Source of the DNA: Halobacteriovorax marinus
Lineage (GTDB): Bacteria; Bdellovibrionota; Bacteriovoracia; Bacteriovoracales; Bacteriovoracaceae
Assembly (NCBI GenBank): GCA_002163155.1
Contig: MAAO01000006.1
Span: 1,054,001 to 1,118,000, forward strand
Direction: 5' to 3'
Length of the DNA: 64,000 bases
In this document: one piece after another, positions 1 to 9,433 of the stretch
Position numbering within the stretch: the stretch's first letter is position 1
How the letters are laid out: each line of letters opens with the position of its first letter
The notes under the pieces: generated by a model
What the model was told of the DNA's origin: nothing
Databases searched by the model: none
Seen by the model: only the letters and a program-made list of their open reading frames with translations
Made by a program: the position numbers and the translations under genes

Positions 1-576
1 TCCAATAAGAATTTTTACTTTTTCTCCAATATTTAATTTCTTTTCAATGAAGCTTTGTACACCAGCAATGGAAGAAACAAAGGCACCAGATGTGGAAAGA
101 TCATGGGTTCTAGCGAGTAGACACTTGTCATCACCAATCATAATCCAAATGGGGAGAGTTCGCTTTTGTCTTTTAGGAATTAACCACCATCTCTTATCTT
201 GGTTTTGAGTAATGTATTTGAGATTCTTATTATTTATTAATAAGAGATACGCTATGGTAGCAGTAATTGAGGCCATTACTGGAGCGAGCCAATGAATATC
301 TCTAGCATATAAATAAACAAAGTAATTATTTATAAAAATAGATGCGAGAAGAATAGGAAGGGCAAAGAGAAAATTCCTATTCCCAAAGAAAATATAAATA
401 GCACTAATAGTAGAAAAGAAGATAACCAACCAATTAAAGACTGAAATTTGATTGAGTAGTATATGCCAATTGATGGCAGTGACTTCACTTAAGAGAAGTA
501 TTTGAGTTGGAATTGAAACTATAATACCAATCAAGAAAACTGCGATGAGGGAGAAAATCATTGGACGTTTTTTCAT
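1..576 (-). CDS. Membrane PilZ-domain protein (3' part missing)
   Basis: Reading leftwards from an ATG at 576, the frame stays open to the window edge (192 codons). The N-terminal 115 residues hold about four hydrophobic segments (around residues 6-28, 45-65, 68-88 and 95-112). They are followed by a cytoplasmic part with the PilZ signature: a basic stretch KRWWLIPKRQKR, then DLSTSGAF, which fits the (D/N)xSxxG motif. PilZ domains bind cyclic di-GMP, so this is likely a membrane-anchored c-di-GMP receptor. The Shine-Dalgarno AGGAG overlaps the stop of the upstream transglycosylase gene 9 bp away, so the two are co-transcribed. The C-terminus and any output domain lie outside the window. PilZ is clear; the biological role is unknown. 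Confidence 0.75.
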   Translation of the reverse strand, partial: MKKRPMIFSLIAVFLIGIIVSIPTQILLLSEVTAINWHILLNQISVFNWLVIFFSTISAIYIFFGNRNFLFALPILLASIFINNYFVYLYARDIHWLAPVMASITATIAYLLLINNKNLKYITQNQDKRWWLIPKRQKRTLPIWIMIGDDKCLLARTHDLSTSGAFVSSIAGVQSFIEKKLNIGEKVKILIG

Positions 577-585
577 TGCTGACTC

Positions 586-1644
586 CTAGTCATTTGAAAA
601 TTCTCGGCAATAACTTTTTACTTTAAATACATATTTCTTTGCTTCTTTTAACTCTCGCGCTTCAAGCCAGTTTGTTCCATTGGTTAAGAGCCTTCTTTTA
701 ACTCTACTTGGACCTGAGTTATAGCTTGCGAGGATAATGGAAGTTACATCTTCACTATTTCGCATTTCATAGGGAATGGCCTCTTTATTTTGAGGACGTA
801 ACCAGTAGCTTGTAATATATTTTAAATATTCCACACCGCCTCCTATAGAGGTCGTTGGATTAAGCTTCCAATCATTTTGTGAATTTATTTTTCCACTTCT
901 TATATAAGTTTTCAGTATGGAAGCAGGAAGTCTTCCCCAGTTGGGATAGGGCTTGAAATTCTTAGTCTCTAGGATTTGCTTCTCAGCTATTGGTGTAATC
1001 TGTGTTAATCCCACGGCCTTGGCCCAGCTTACAGCTTTTGGATTGAAACTCGACTCTTGGGCTATTAGACCTGCCATTAGAGCTGGATTTATATCATTTG
1101 ATAAAGATATTTTTCTTACTGCATCTTCTATTTGAGAACTTATTTTCATCTGACCACTAGTAAGGTTTAATTTTTCTTTAATATTACAACTAGGGAAGGG
1201 ATATTCTTTAACCACTGGGATTGAAATAGATTTCTTCTTGTAGGCTACAAATAATTTATGGGTCTGGGAAGGTGGCAGTGTTAAATTTGAAATTTTATAA
1301 GTAATAGAATGATCTTTGAAGGTCTTACTTGAGATACTTTCTATTAACGACGTTATGTTCAGTCCATTATAGTAAAAATCTACTGAAGACTCACTCTGTT
1401 TAATTTCTGTGTCAGAGATGGTGACTTCAAAAGATCTAGATTCATGTAGAACTTGATATTTTGGTGAGAAAGAGATTTCAGCTTCGCTAAGAAGGTAAGG
1501 GTCAGCGCTCGCAATAGATCTGCTAGTTTGAGTTGTGAGTAGTTTCGACTTTATAGCAGTGAATGAATACTCAGATCCAAAGGGATGATAAGGGCCAGCA
1601 CAACCCATGAGAGAAAAGGACAATAAGCTCAAAAATATCCGCAA
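586..1644 (-). CDS. Lytic transglycosylase (SLT domain) lipoprotein
   Basis: The gene encodes a peptidoglycan-cleaving lytic transglycosylase of the Slt/MltC-like SLT superfamily. The N-terminus has a hydrophobic run ending in the lipobox LMGC, so the mature protein should be a lipoprotein. The SLT domain fills the C-terminal half: the presumed catalytic Glu lies in AQESSFNP, followed by the AVGLTQITP motif and ILASYNSGPSRV, all typical of the family. The middle region (about residues 60-150) looks like a beta-rich domain I do not recognise. I chose TTG at 1644 because AAGGAG lies 6 nt upstream; an earlier TTG at 1671 has no ribosome-binding site. It is first in a two-gene operon with the PilZ protein, which hints at regulated wall remodelling. 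Confidence 0.85.
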   Translation of the reverse strand: MRIFLSLLSFSLMGCAGPYHPFGSEYSFTAIKSKLLTTQTSRSIASADPYLLSEAEISFSPKYQVLHESRSFEVTISDTEIKQSESSVDFYYNGLNITSLIESISSKTFKDHSITYKISNLTLPPSQTHKLFVAYKKKSISIPVVKEYPFPSCNIKEKLNLTSGQMKISSQIEDAVRKISLSNDINPALMAGLIAQESSFNPKAVSWAKAVGLTQITPIAEKQILETKNFKPYPNWGRLPASILKTYIRSGKINSQNDWKLNPTTSIGGGVEYLKYITSYWLRPQNKEAIPYEMRNSEDVTSIILASYNSGPSRVKRRLLTNGTNWLEARELKEAKKYVFKVKSYCREFSND

Positions 1645-1754
1645 AGGAATCTCCTTATAATTTCTGATCAAACGTGCCGCATATGTTAGGAATTTTTCAT
1701 ATTATACCCATGCTTTACTTAGCTTTTACTCGAATTCTAACGATTCGTTATTTC

Positions 1755-1802
1755 AAATAGTTGCAGCGATATAGCGCCTATAAGAATGGGCAACTATTTT
1801 TT
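1755..1802 (+). terminator. Terminator-like hairpin upstream of moxR
   Basis: AAATAGTTGC (1755-1764) pairs perfectly with GCAACTATTT (1790-1799), and a run of six T follows. A smaller TATAG/CTATA stem can form within the loop. This has the shape of an intrinsic terminator on the plus strand, yet no annotated plus-strand gene ends here; the flanking genes diverge. It lies about 90 bp before the MoxR start, so it may be an attenuator or the end of a small RNA. Confidence 0.5.
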
Positions 1803-1891
1803 AGAATATTTCCTGTTTGCCAGTAAAATATGTCAATTCTCCCTACCGTTAAATCCCTTTCTTCTATAGAATATATGTACATAGGAGATTT

Positions 1892-2821
1892 ATGAGTTCA
1901 ATTACTAATTTACATACTAAGGTTATTTCTGCATTTGAAAAAAGCAATTCCATATTTCTAGGTAAAGAGAAACAAGTAAAACTCTCGTTTATCAGTATGC
2001 TCTCAAAGGGTCATCTGCTCATTGAAGATGTTCCAGGAGTTGGAAAGACCACACTTGTTTATCTCCTTTCACATGTCTTTGGCTTAAACCTATCAAGGAT
2101 CCAATTTACAAATGACCTTCTAGCATCAGATATTATTGGAACTTCCATCTTTGATAAACAAACGTCTTCTTTTATTTTCAACCGAGGTCCTATTTTTAGT
2201 CGTATGGTTCTTGCTGATGAGCTTAACCGTGCATCTCCTAAGACTCAAAGTGCTCTACTTCAAGCGATGGATGAGAGATATGTCTCAGTTGATGGAAGTG
2301 AATATCAATTAGAGGAACCCTTTATAGTTGTGGCCACTCAAAATTCATTAGATCAAATCGGGACTAATCCTTTACCAGAATCACAATTGGATAGATTCTT
2401 TATGAGTATCAGTCTGGGACTTCCTTCTAGAGAATATGAAAAGAAGATAATCTTGGGTGAAAATATCAGAGATATCATAGCCAATCTTAGACCTTTTACA
2501 GACTTGAATGAATTCTTAGAAATTCATAAAACCATTCAAAAGTTACATATTGAAGATAGTGTGACTGAATACCTGTTAAATTTCTTATCCCTAGCAAGAA
2601 GAACTCTTCCTGGAGGAGAGAAACTCTCAATCAGGGCCGCCAAAGACTTGTTACTTGCTTCAAGAGCTTGTGCATTCTTTGAAAATAGAGATTTTGTTAC
2701 TCCTGATGATATTTCCTTTGTTGCTCCTTACGTCCTTTCCCATAGATTGAATATTAGGGAGGGCTTAAATGTGTGCAATGAAAAGGTTAAAGAAGTTCTA
2801 TCATCTGTTCCACTAAGGTAA
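1892..2821 (+). CDS. MoxR-family AAA+ ATPase
   Basis: A 309-residue MoxR-type AAA+ ATPase, a chaperone-like family that acts with DUF58/vWA partners. Walker A is DVPGVGKTT near residue 46 and Walker B is LADELNRA near residue 107. The family hallmark SPKTQSALLQAMDE follows, then sensor 1 in VVATQN. The start ATG has AGGAG 5 nt upstream. The stop abuts the ATG of the DUF58 gene (TAAATG), and the membrane transglutaminase follows. This MoxR-DUF58-TgpA trio is widespread in bacteria and often linked to cell-envelope function. Identification of the family is secure; the substrate is unknown. Confidence 0.92.
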   Translation: MSSITNLHTKVISAFEKSNSIFLGKEKQVKLSFISMLSKGHLLIEDVPGVGKTTLVYLLSHVFGLNLSRIQFTNDLLASDIIGTSIFDKQTSSFIFNRGPIFSRMVLADELNRASPKTQSALLQAMDERYVSVDGSEYQLEEPFIVVATQNSLDQIGTNPLPESQLDRFFMSISLGLPSREYEKKIILGENIRDIIANLRPFTDLNEFLEIHKTIQKLHIEDSVTEYLLNFLSLARRTLPGGEKLSIRAAKDLLLASRACAFFENRDFVTPDDISFVAPYVLSHRLNIREGLNVCNEKVKEVLSSVPLR

Positions 2822-3712
2822 ATGAAACTAAGAAGTCAGAGAACCTATATTCTTCCAACAGGACCAGGTCTAGTTTTAGGACTAGTTCTTCTTATTGAGT
2901 TTATTGTAGCACTTACCTTTGGGCATCCTTTTGCTTATGCTCTTAGTTTTTTAAGTATAGGGGTCATTGTTATAAGTGCATTTCACACTAACACCTCTCT
3001 TGAAAAAATAAAATTTCTGTCTGTTAAGAATAATTTGATTGAACAAGATGCGGTGAGTTCCATTTCTTTAAATATTGATTTTCCAAATGGTTTTGAAAAG
3101 AGAGTTTTGATTTGCAATTTTGAAGGTCAGAAATATCTAACCAACCAAGTGATAGGAAAGGAATTAAGTACAATCGATGTTTCTATCATGCAATTGAAGC
3201 GAGGTGTTTCAGCTTTTCCAAGGTTGAAAGTTCAAACGACTTATCCCTTAGGAATATTTAAATCTTGGAAATATCTAGATATTGAGAACTCGTTAAATAC
3301 CTATCCTAGGAAGGTCATTTTGGAAGAGTCTGAAACTATCTTTTCCCAACAAGATACAAATATGGGGGAGAACTCTACACTTAATAGGAACCTTGACGAA
3401 TTCTTAGAGCATAGAAAATTTAGAGAAACTGATTCATGGAAACAAATTGATTGGAAAGCCTTTGCAAGAGGTAGGGGACTTCTTACAAAAACCTATACTG
3501 GAAATAGCGAAGAAAGCACAACCTTTCAATTATTAAAATCTTATTCAGAGAAAGATTTACAAATGGCGGCTGCTTTTCTCTTCGATGGATTTGAAAGAAA
3601 TAAACAAACTTGTCTTATGTATGAAGAACAAATTATATCTTGCGGGGAAGACTTTGATCACCTTCAAAGATGCTTAAGAAACCTCTGCTCTTATGAGGTA
3701 CGAGATGTTTAA
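2822..3712 (+). CDS. DUF58 domain protein
   Basis: A 296-residue protein with two hydrophobic segments near the N-terminus (about residues 13-33 and 36-56), then a beta-rich region and a C-terminal DUF58 domain. The DUF58 hallmark is visible as EFLEHRKFRETDSWKQIDWK followed by AFARGRGLLTKTYTG, a vWA-like fold. DUF58 proteins are thought to be the partners on which MoxR ATPases act. The ATG follows the MoxR stop directly, implying translational coupling. The 3' end overlaps the transglutaminase start by 8 nt. Function beyond membership of this module is not established. Confidence 0.88.
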   Translation: MKLRSQRTYILPTGPGLVLGLVLLIEFIVALTFGHPFAYALSFLSIGVIVISAFHTNTSLEKIKFLSVKNNLIEQDAVSSISLNIDFPNGFEKRVLICNFEGQKYLTNQVIGKELSTIDVSIMQLKRGVSAFPRLKVQTTYPLGIFKSWKYLDIENSLNTYPRKVILEESETIFSQQDTNMGENSTLNRNLDEFLEHRKFRETDSWKQIDWKAFARGRGLLTKTYTGNSEESTTFQLLKSYSEKDLQMAAAFLFDGFERNKQTCLMYEEQIISCGEDFDHLQRCLRNLCSYEVRDV

Positions 3713-5624
3713 TCATATATATATTGTCTCACTACTTCTTTACTTTATTTTGACACTTTGCTTTTCGAATTACTTTTCCGCCAGTCATCTAATTTTCTTT
3801 GGTGCAATTTTCTCTCTTTTGGTTGCTCAGTTCAAATTTCAATTGCGCTACTTGTCTTGGTTGAGGTTGCCGTTACTTTTTGGAGGTACATACCTCATAT
3901 ATATTGAATACGGAACTTGGAAGGGGATTGGTCCAGCTAGTACTCTTTTTTCTCTCTTAGTTCTTCTAAAGTTATTTGAGCTCAAAAATAAACGGGATTT
4001 ATACTCTCTCATTAGTATTTTTATATTATATTTACTTTCTTTAAGTCTCTTAGTTGAGGACTTCTATTATTTAGGTGTAATCCTCGCGGCCATGTTCTCC
4101 TGTTTCTACTTACTCTTTAGTGCTGAACAACTCGAAATAGAAGACTATGAAATAGGGTTTAGCTTAAAGAAGATTCTCTTACTCTTTTTTCAAGCGGCTC
4201 CGCTTATTGTGCTTTTAATGATTTTCTTCCCAAGACTTCATTTTGGTGGGTTTTTCTTTTCAAAGAATGTTGCAAAGACAGGTTTTAGTGAGCATCTTGA
4301 ACCTGGTAATATTTCAGAATTAGTAAAAGATAGTAGCTCCATTTTCGATGCTAGCTTTAATAAGAAAATGAAATCAAATGATCTTTATTGGCGAGGATTA
4401 GTTCTCATCGAGAATGATGAATTTTCCTGGAAGAAAGGAATAATTCCTGAGAGAAGGTCTAGTTCTCCTACAAGTAAAAAGCCAGGTTACTATGTTAATT
4501 TTCACGAATTAACTCTTGGAGCTCTCTTCACTCTTTCGCAAACAGGAAGAGTTAAACTTACTTCTGCTGGGGCCCTTCGAAAAAATAAAGCAGGAACTTT
4601 CTCTTCAAGTCCGTTGATGAATCAAAAAACTAAGTTTATAGGATACTTTGAAGAGATTTCTAAAGCTAATTTAAAAGAGAATTATCAAAGCACATATTTG
4701 CAATTATCCATACAAAAATCAGAACCTTTGCAAGAGCTAGTTCGAAATAATAAACACCTTTATAAGCTAAGCGAGCAAACGAAAGATTTTTTAGTGAACT
4801 TTTTTAAAAAGGATTTTCGTTACTCGTTATCTCCTGGTAGTTATACAGGTAGTGAGGCACTCAATGATTTCTTATTTAAGAGAAAGCTTGGTTTTTGCGG
4901 TCACTTCGCAGCTGCAAGTGCGGTGCTCTTTAGAACTTTCGGAATTCCGGCTAGAGTCGTGGTTGGCTATCAGGGAGGAAGTTACAATGAAGTTGGAGAT
5001 TTCTATGTGATTACTCAAAGAGATGCTCATTCCTGGGTAGAGTACTTAGGAGATGATGGGGTGTGGAAACGTTTTGATGCTGTTGAATATGTAGCACCAG
5101 AAAGAATAAATTTCGGAGGAGAGACTTACTTTGAGCTTGAAAGATTAAGATCTCAAAACTTGAAAACAGATAGTTTCTTCATTGCTAGATCCTCCATGGT
5201 TGGTAAATTTAGACAATACCTAGAAACACTATATTATAAATCTGGGACATTATTTTTTAACTATGACCTTGAGCTGCAAAAGAAGTTATTTACAAAATTG
5301 CGCACTACTCAAGTCTCTTTGTCCTATTCTTTAAAAATACTTTCTCTTTTCCTATTCTTAAGTTGTATAGGAATTTGTCTTTTTAAAACGGCTTTCCTAA
5401 TGGAGTTTATTCTCTTTCTCATTATCTTTAAGAAACAAAGAATTAAGTGGAGTGATTACCGATACCTCACTATAGATGGAATAAATCTACTACTTACGAA
5501 TCCGTCAAAGAAATTTTCACTCCTTCTAAGCTTTTATCAGGATGTTAAGTATAGTGGCAATGCGTCAATCACTCGTAAGTTGTCATTCATTCTCAAGGGG
5601 CTTAGAATCTTAATCTATGATTAA
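3705..5624 (+). CDS. Membrane transglutaminase-like protein (TgpA/DUF3488 type)
   Basis: About 639 residues. The N-terminal third is hydrophobic with about six membrane helices (DUF3488/TgpA_N type). A large extracytoplasmic region carrying a transglutaminase core follows, and one more hydrophobic segment lies near residue 550. The papain-like triad is visible: Cys in KLGFCGHFAAAS, His in RDAHSWVEY and Asp in RFDAVEY. The genetic context (MoxR, DUF58) matches the conserved TgpA module. The ATG at 3705 is preferred over one at 3693 in the same frame, because GAGG sits 6 nt before 3705. Related proteins are envelope proteins of unclear substrate. It overlaps the tesA-like gene by 8 nt. Confidence 0.87.
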   Translation: MFNHIYIVSLLLYFILTLCFSNYFSASHLIFFGAIFSLLVAQFKFQLRYLSWLRLPLLFGGTYLIYIEYGTWKGIGPASTLFSLLVLLKLFELKNKRDLYSLISIFILYLLSLSLLVEDFYYLGVILAAMFSCFYLLFSAEQLEIEDYEIGFSLKKILLLFFQAAPLIVLLMIFFPRLHFGGFFFSKNVAKTGFSEHLEPGNISELVKDSSSIFDASFNKKMKSNDLYWRGLVLIENDEFSWKKGIIPERRSSSPTSKKPGYYVNFHELTLGALFTLSQTGRVKLTSAGALRKNKAGTFSSSPLMNQKTKFIGYFEEISKANLKENYQSTYLQLSIQKSEPLQELVRNNKHLYKLSEQTKDFLVNFFKKDFRYSLSPGSYTGSEALNDFLFKRKLGFCGHFAAASAVLFRTFGIPARVVVGYQGGSYNEVGDFYVITQRDAHSWVEYLGDDGVWKRFDAVEYVAPERINFGGETYFELERLRSQNLKTDSFFIARSSMVGKFRQYLETLYYKSGTLFFNYDLELQKKLFTKLRTTQVSLSYSLKILSLFLFLSCIGICLFKTAFLMEFILFLIIFKKQRIKWSDYRYLTIDGINLLLTNPSKKFSLLLSFYQDVKYSGNASITRKLSFILKGLRILIYD

Positions 5625-6219
5625 ATTAATTCTGATTCTTACAATTTCTCTATTTTCTCTTAACAGTTTTTCTAAAACGAAAATTCTCTTCTTGGGAGAT
5701 TCTTTGACAGAAGGCTATGGCATTGCCAAGGAAAAGGCCTATCCTTCAATTGTTAAAAGAAACTTAAAAGATAATGAAAATATAGAAATTGATATTATTA
5801 ATGGAAGTGTCTCTGGCTCTACCACTGCTAGTGCTACTTCAAGATTGAAATGGTTTCTAAGAGCGAATCCTTCTATTCTGGTATTGGCATTGGGGGCCAA
5901 CGATGGGCTTCGTGGAATTAACCTAGATTCTTCTAAAGCGAACCTCTCAAAAACTATCACCCTTGCCAAGAAGAAGGGTCTAAAAGTTGTACTCGCAGGT
6001 ATGTATATTCCTCCAAATTACGGAGTGGACTATACACTTAAATTTAAAAAGATGTATCAAGAGCTACATAAGAAGTTCAATGTGGTTTTAATTCCTTTTC
6101 TATTGGAAGGGGTGGCAGCGAACTCGAAGTTAAACCAAAGTGATGGTATTCACCCCAATGAACTTGGACATGAATTAATGGCCAAGAATATATTAAAATA
6201 CCTAAGGCCCCTATTATGA
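5617..6219 (+). CDS. tesA: TesA-like SGNH/GDSL esterase
   Basis: A 200-residue SGNH hydrolase with a signal peptide (about residues 1-19). Block I is FLGDSLTEGYG (nucleophile Ser), block II has the Gly in NGSVSGSTTA, block III is ALGANDGLRG, and block V DGIHPNELGH supplies the Asp/His pair. Length and motifs fit periplasmic acyl-CoA thioesterase I/protease I/lysophospholipase L1 (TesA). Neighbours support this: in E. coli tesA sits next to ybbA-ybbP, although transcribed the opposite way; here the three are codirectional and overlapping. It overlaps the transglutaminase stop by 8 nt and the ABC ATPase start by 4 nt. Confidence 0.87.
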   Translation: MIKLILILTISLFSLNSFSKTKILFLGDSLTEGYGIAKEKAYPSIVKRNLKDNENIEIDIINGSVSGSTTASATSRLKWFLRANPSILVLALGANDGLRGINLDSSKANLSKTITLAKKKGLKVVLAGMYIPPNYGVDYTLKFKKMYQELHKKFNVVLIPFLLEGVAANSKLNQSDGIHPNELGHELMAKNILKYLRPLL

Positions 6220-6884
6220 TTCTAGAGTGTCAAAAAGTTCAAAAAGAATTCTTGCAGGGACAAAATAAAATTGAAGTCCTAAAAGGGGTTAACCTCTGTG
6301 TGGATCAAGGTGAGACCGTTGCCATTCTTGGAGTATCAGGTAGTGGGAAATCAACACTGCTCTCTATTCTCTCTGGAATTGAAAGCCCTGACCGTGGAAG
6401 TATCTTATTTTCTGATGCTGATATTACAAATTATTCCCAAGAACAGTTAACTAAAATACGCTCAACCTCCATAGGTGTAATTTTTCAACAGTTTCATTTA
6501 ATTGAACATTTAAATGCTCTAGAGAATGTCATGTTATCGCTCGAAATATTGGGTGATAAAAATGCTCTAGAGCGCGCAAAAAGTCTTTTAACAAAGGTTG
6601 GGCTTGAGGGAAGATTTAATCATTTCCCTAGTCAGTTAAGTGGTGGAGAGAGACAAAGAGTTGCCATCGCCCGTGCCATAGCAATTAACCCAAAACTCTT
6701 ATTGGCCGATGAGCCTAGCGGTAGTTTGGATGAGGAAACGGGGCAAAAGGTCATGGATCTCTTATTTGATTTAGTAGAGACAGAGAAAATGGCGCTTATT
6801 CTTGTGACTCATGAGAAGAAATTGGCTTCTCGTTGTCAAAGAACTCTTCATCTTGAATCTGGAATACTTCATTCTGAGAAATAA
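6216..6884 (+). CDS. ybbA: ABC transporter ATPase (YbbA/LolD type)
   Basis: A 222-residue ABC ATPase of the LolD/MacB/YbbA type. Walker A is GVSGSGKST, the Q-loop is FQQFHL, the signature is [14 protein letters not shown], Walker B is LLLADEPSG and the H-loop His is in LVTHE. ATGA overlap with tesA and a 3-bp gap to the FtsX-like permease place it firmly in the TesA-YbbA-YbbP unit. It should energise YbbP at the inner membrane. The transported substrate is unknown; lipid or lipoprotein handling is an inference from the esterase next door. Confidence 0.9.
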   Translation: MILECQKVQKEFLQGQNKIEVLKGVNLCVDQGETVAILGVSGSGKSTLLSILSGIESPDRGSILFSDADITNYSQEQLTKIRSTSIGVIFQQFHLIEHLNALENVMLSLEILGDKNALERAKSLLTKVGLEGRFNHFPSQLSGGERQRVAIARAIAINPKLLLADEPSGSLDEETGQKVMDLLFDLVETEKMALILVTHEKKLASRCQRTLHLESGILHSEK

Positions 6885-6887
6885 ATT

Positions 6888-9401
6888 ATGATTTTTAAAA
6901 TGATTTACCGAGAGTTAAAGAGCTCGCCTAAGTTTATTTTCATTTTTACATTGAATCTGGCCATAGGTCTTCTAGGTTTAGTTTCAATTGAAACCTTTAA
7001 GAGCTCCTTTTCAGGTGAATTAGAATCTCGTTCAAAGTCTATCCTTGGAGCAGATCTCGCTATCCACGGTCGAACACTTTTGGCGCAGAAGAAAGTAGAT
7101 GCCTTATCTCCTCTAATTGGTCAGTACCAGCGTACTCAAAATATTGGACTTTTCTCCATGGCGTTTGGGAATAAGGTTTCTAGACTTTGTTATATTCGAA
7201 TCATTGGAGAACAATATCCCTTCTATGGAAAGATTAAGTTAAGAAATGGTGAGTCTCTAAAGACTCCATCAGGTCTAAATGCTTATGTCTATCCGGAGAT
7301 CTTAAAACAGTTACAAGTTAATGTTGGTGACACAGTAAAAATAGGTAAGGCACAATTTAAAATTCTCGGAGTGATAGAGGATGATGGACAGCAAGATTTC
7401 CAAATGGGTGGCATCGCTCCACGTATCTACATATCTAAAGATGGACTTGCCCTTGCTGAATTAATCCAAAAGGGAAGTACTATTACGTACTCCAATTATT
7501 TCAAATTGAATTCCTCTCTGGAAGAGAAAGTTAGAAAGAAAGTTGAATACTCATTAAGTGATAGTAGTTTGAAAGTTCAGACGCCCAAGTCTGCTTCGGG
7601 TCAAATTAGTCGTATACTAAACTACCTAAACGATTTTCTAGGTCTTGTCAGTCTGGCCGGTTTATTCTTGGCCACTATGGGGCTTATGTATCTCTATCGT
7701 AGTTTTCTTTTTAAACGCCGAAAGGAAATCGCTATCTTTCAATTTTTAGGACTAAGTAAGGAGAAGATTTTTCTTATTCTAATAGGACAACTTTTTTTCT
7801 TAAGTATTCTAGGCTCGCTTGTGGCCATTTCTTTTGGTCCCATCGTTCTTCCCCATTTAATAGATTTCTTTAATGAATATCTAGGTTATCGATTGAAACT
7901 TAGTTATGGGCTTAGCGCTACAGTTGTTCCTTTTGCCATCGGAGTACTGAGTTGTCTCTTCATAGGGCTTCCTCTCATTACTCCATATCTGAAGCAAGAC
8001 TTTAAATTTCTCTTTTCTCATGAAGATCAAGTTAATCGCAAAACAAGCTCTTTTCTCTTATACATTCCTTGGATTGTTTTCTTCTTTTTCATTTCAATTT
8101 ACATAAGCCATTCAATAATTATTGGTTCTCTGCTTTCACTCTTTCTTTTTCTCTCCCTTGCTGTGCTCTTCTTTTTTGGAAATATTCTTCTTGGAAAGCT
8201 GCAATACTTGTCAAAGGTCGGAAGTCTCGAGAAGAAGCTTTCTTGGGGATTTATAACAAGATTTAAGGTCTCAACTCTCTTTATCTTTTCAAGTTTAATG
8301 ATTTCAACCACTATGATAACGGTTATTCCACTACTGCGGGATGTACTTTTAAATGAAGTAGAAAGACCGCTAATGAAGGGTGGACCCAGTCTATTTCTTT
8401 TTGATATTCAACCTGAACAAGTCGCTTCTCTTAGTCTGTTGTTAGAGAAAAATGAAAATGAAATTCTCACTATGGCGCCACTCATTCGTTCTAGACTCCT
8501 TAAAATCAATTCTAAAGAGGTTTCCACGCAAGTTTCTGAATCTATGACTAGGGAACAGGAACGTGAAGTACGCATGCGAAATAGAGGTGTTAATTTAAGT
8601 TATAGAGAAGGCCTAGATTCATCAGAAAAACTTTTAGAAGGAAGACTTCCAAGGGGAGTGTATAACTATGAAGAGGATACTTATGCTGAAGTGACGCTGG
8701 AGCATCGCTACGCGGATAGGTTACATGTGAAGATTGGTGACACCTTAGAGTTTGATGTTCTAGGAATAAAACTTCTAACAAAGATTGTAGGACTAAGATC
8801 AGTTCAGTGGAGTAGTTTTAGACCTAATTTCTTTATTCAATTTCAAAAAGGTGTCTTAAACGATGCTCCTAAGACCTTTATAGCAGCTATTGGTGCCAGT
8901 CCTTCTCGTGATAGTGACTTTGTTCAAGGAGAGTTATTTAAACATTTTCCCAACGTTTCTATTGTTGATGTGACTAGAGTCGTAAATAAGATAAAAGGTA
9001 TTATGAATAGTATGGTGATTATTTTAAGAATAATGACTCTACTTGTTTTTTGCGTTGGATTATTGGTTCTCTATTCACTTGTGAGTCATCAAATGATTTT
9101 AAGAACCAAAGATATAAACCTTCTAAAGGTTCTAGGTCTTGGAAACTCATCGTTGCAAAAAATAGTCCTTAGAGAGTCATTCTATATTTCTTTTTCTTCG
9201 AGCTTTTTAGGTGCAACGCTTAGTTTGGTTCTAGGGATGGTGATTTCTAAGTTTATCTTTGCTACGGAGTTTGTACTTAACTTCTCTACAGTACTGGTTT
9301 CTGTTCTTATGGTGACGACTCTGAGTTTGATGGTGACTTATATTGCAACTAGAAAAATTCTTTTGAAGAAACCTTCTGATGTTTTTTCTGAAATTAATTA
9401 A
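6888..9401 (+). CDS. ybbP: FtsX-like ABC permease (YbbP type)
   Basis: An 837-residue inner-membrane permease with the YbbP layout. It has an N-terminal helix, a large periplasmic domain (about residues 40-240), a first FtsX-type block of three helices, and a middle section with more helices. A second periplasmic domain and a C-terminal block of three helices (around residues 700-830) follow. YbbP is about 804 residues in E. coli, so length is normal. It lies 3 bp after the ATPase and probably shares its ribosomes. It ends against a hairpin separating it from convergent genes. Function in this family remains poorly defined; extraction of an outer-leaflet lipid is a guess. Confidence 0.87.
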   Translation: MIFKMIYRELKSSPKFIFIFTLNLAIGLLGLVSIETFKSSFSGELESRSKSILGADLAIHGRTLLAQKKVDALSPLIGQYQRTQNIGLFSMAFGNKVSRLCYIRIIGEQYPFYGKIKLRNGESLKTPSGLNAYVYPEILKQLQVNVGDTVKIGKAQFKILGVIEDDGQQDFQMGGIAPRIYISKDGLALAELIQKGSTITYSNYFKLNSSLEEKVRKKVEYSLSDSSLKVQTPKSASGQISRILNYLNDFLGLVSLAGLFLATMGLMYLYRSFLFKRRKEIAIFQFLGLSKEKIFLILIGQLFFLSILGSLVAISFGPIVLPHLIDFFNEYLGYRLKLSYGLSATVVPFAIGVLSCLFIGLPLITPYLKQDFKFLFSHEDQVNRKTSSFLLYIPWIVFFFFISIYISHSIIIGSLLSLFLFLSLAVLFFFGNILLGKLQYLSKVGSLEKKLSWGFITRFKVSTLFIFSSLMISTTMITVIPLLRDVLLNEVERPLMKGGPSLFLFDIQPEQVASLSLLLEKNENEILTMAPLIRSRLLKINSKEVSTQVSESMTREQEREVRMRNRGVNLSYREGLDSSEKLLEGRLPRGVYNYEEDTYAEVTLEHRYADRLHVKIGDTLEFDVLGIKLLTKIVGLRSVQWSSFRPNFFIQFQKGVLNDAPKTFIAAIGASPSRDSDFVQGELFKHFPNVSIVDVTRVVNKIKGIMNSMVIILRIMTLLVFCVGLLVLYSLVSHQMILRTKDINLLKVLGLGNSSLQKIVLRESFYISFSSSFLGATLSLVLGMVISKFIFATEFVLNFSTVLVSVLMVTTLSLMVTYIATRKILLKKPSDVFSEIN

Positions 9402-9404
9402 TTA

Positions 9405-9432
9405 CTACGCCAGTTAATGGATACCGGCGTAG
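9405..9432. terminator. Hairpin between convergent operons
   Basis: CTACGCC (9405-9411) pairs with GGCGTAG (9426-9432) around a 14-nt loop. It lies just after the ybbP stop and just before the stop of the convergent vWA gene, where a bidirectional terminator is expected. No strong T-tract follows on either strand. Confidence 0.45.
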
Positions 9433-9433
9433 C

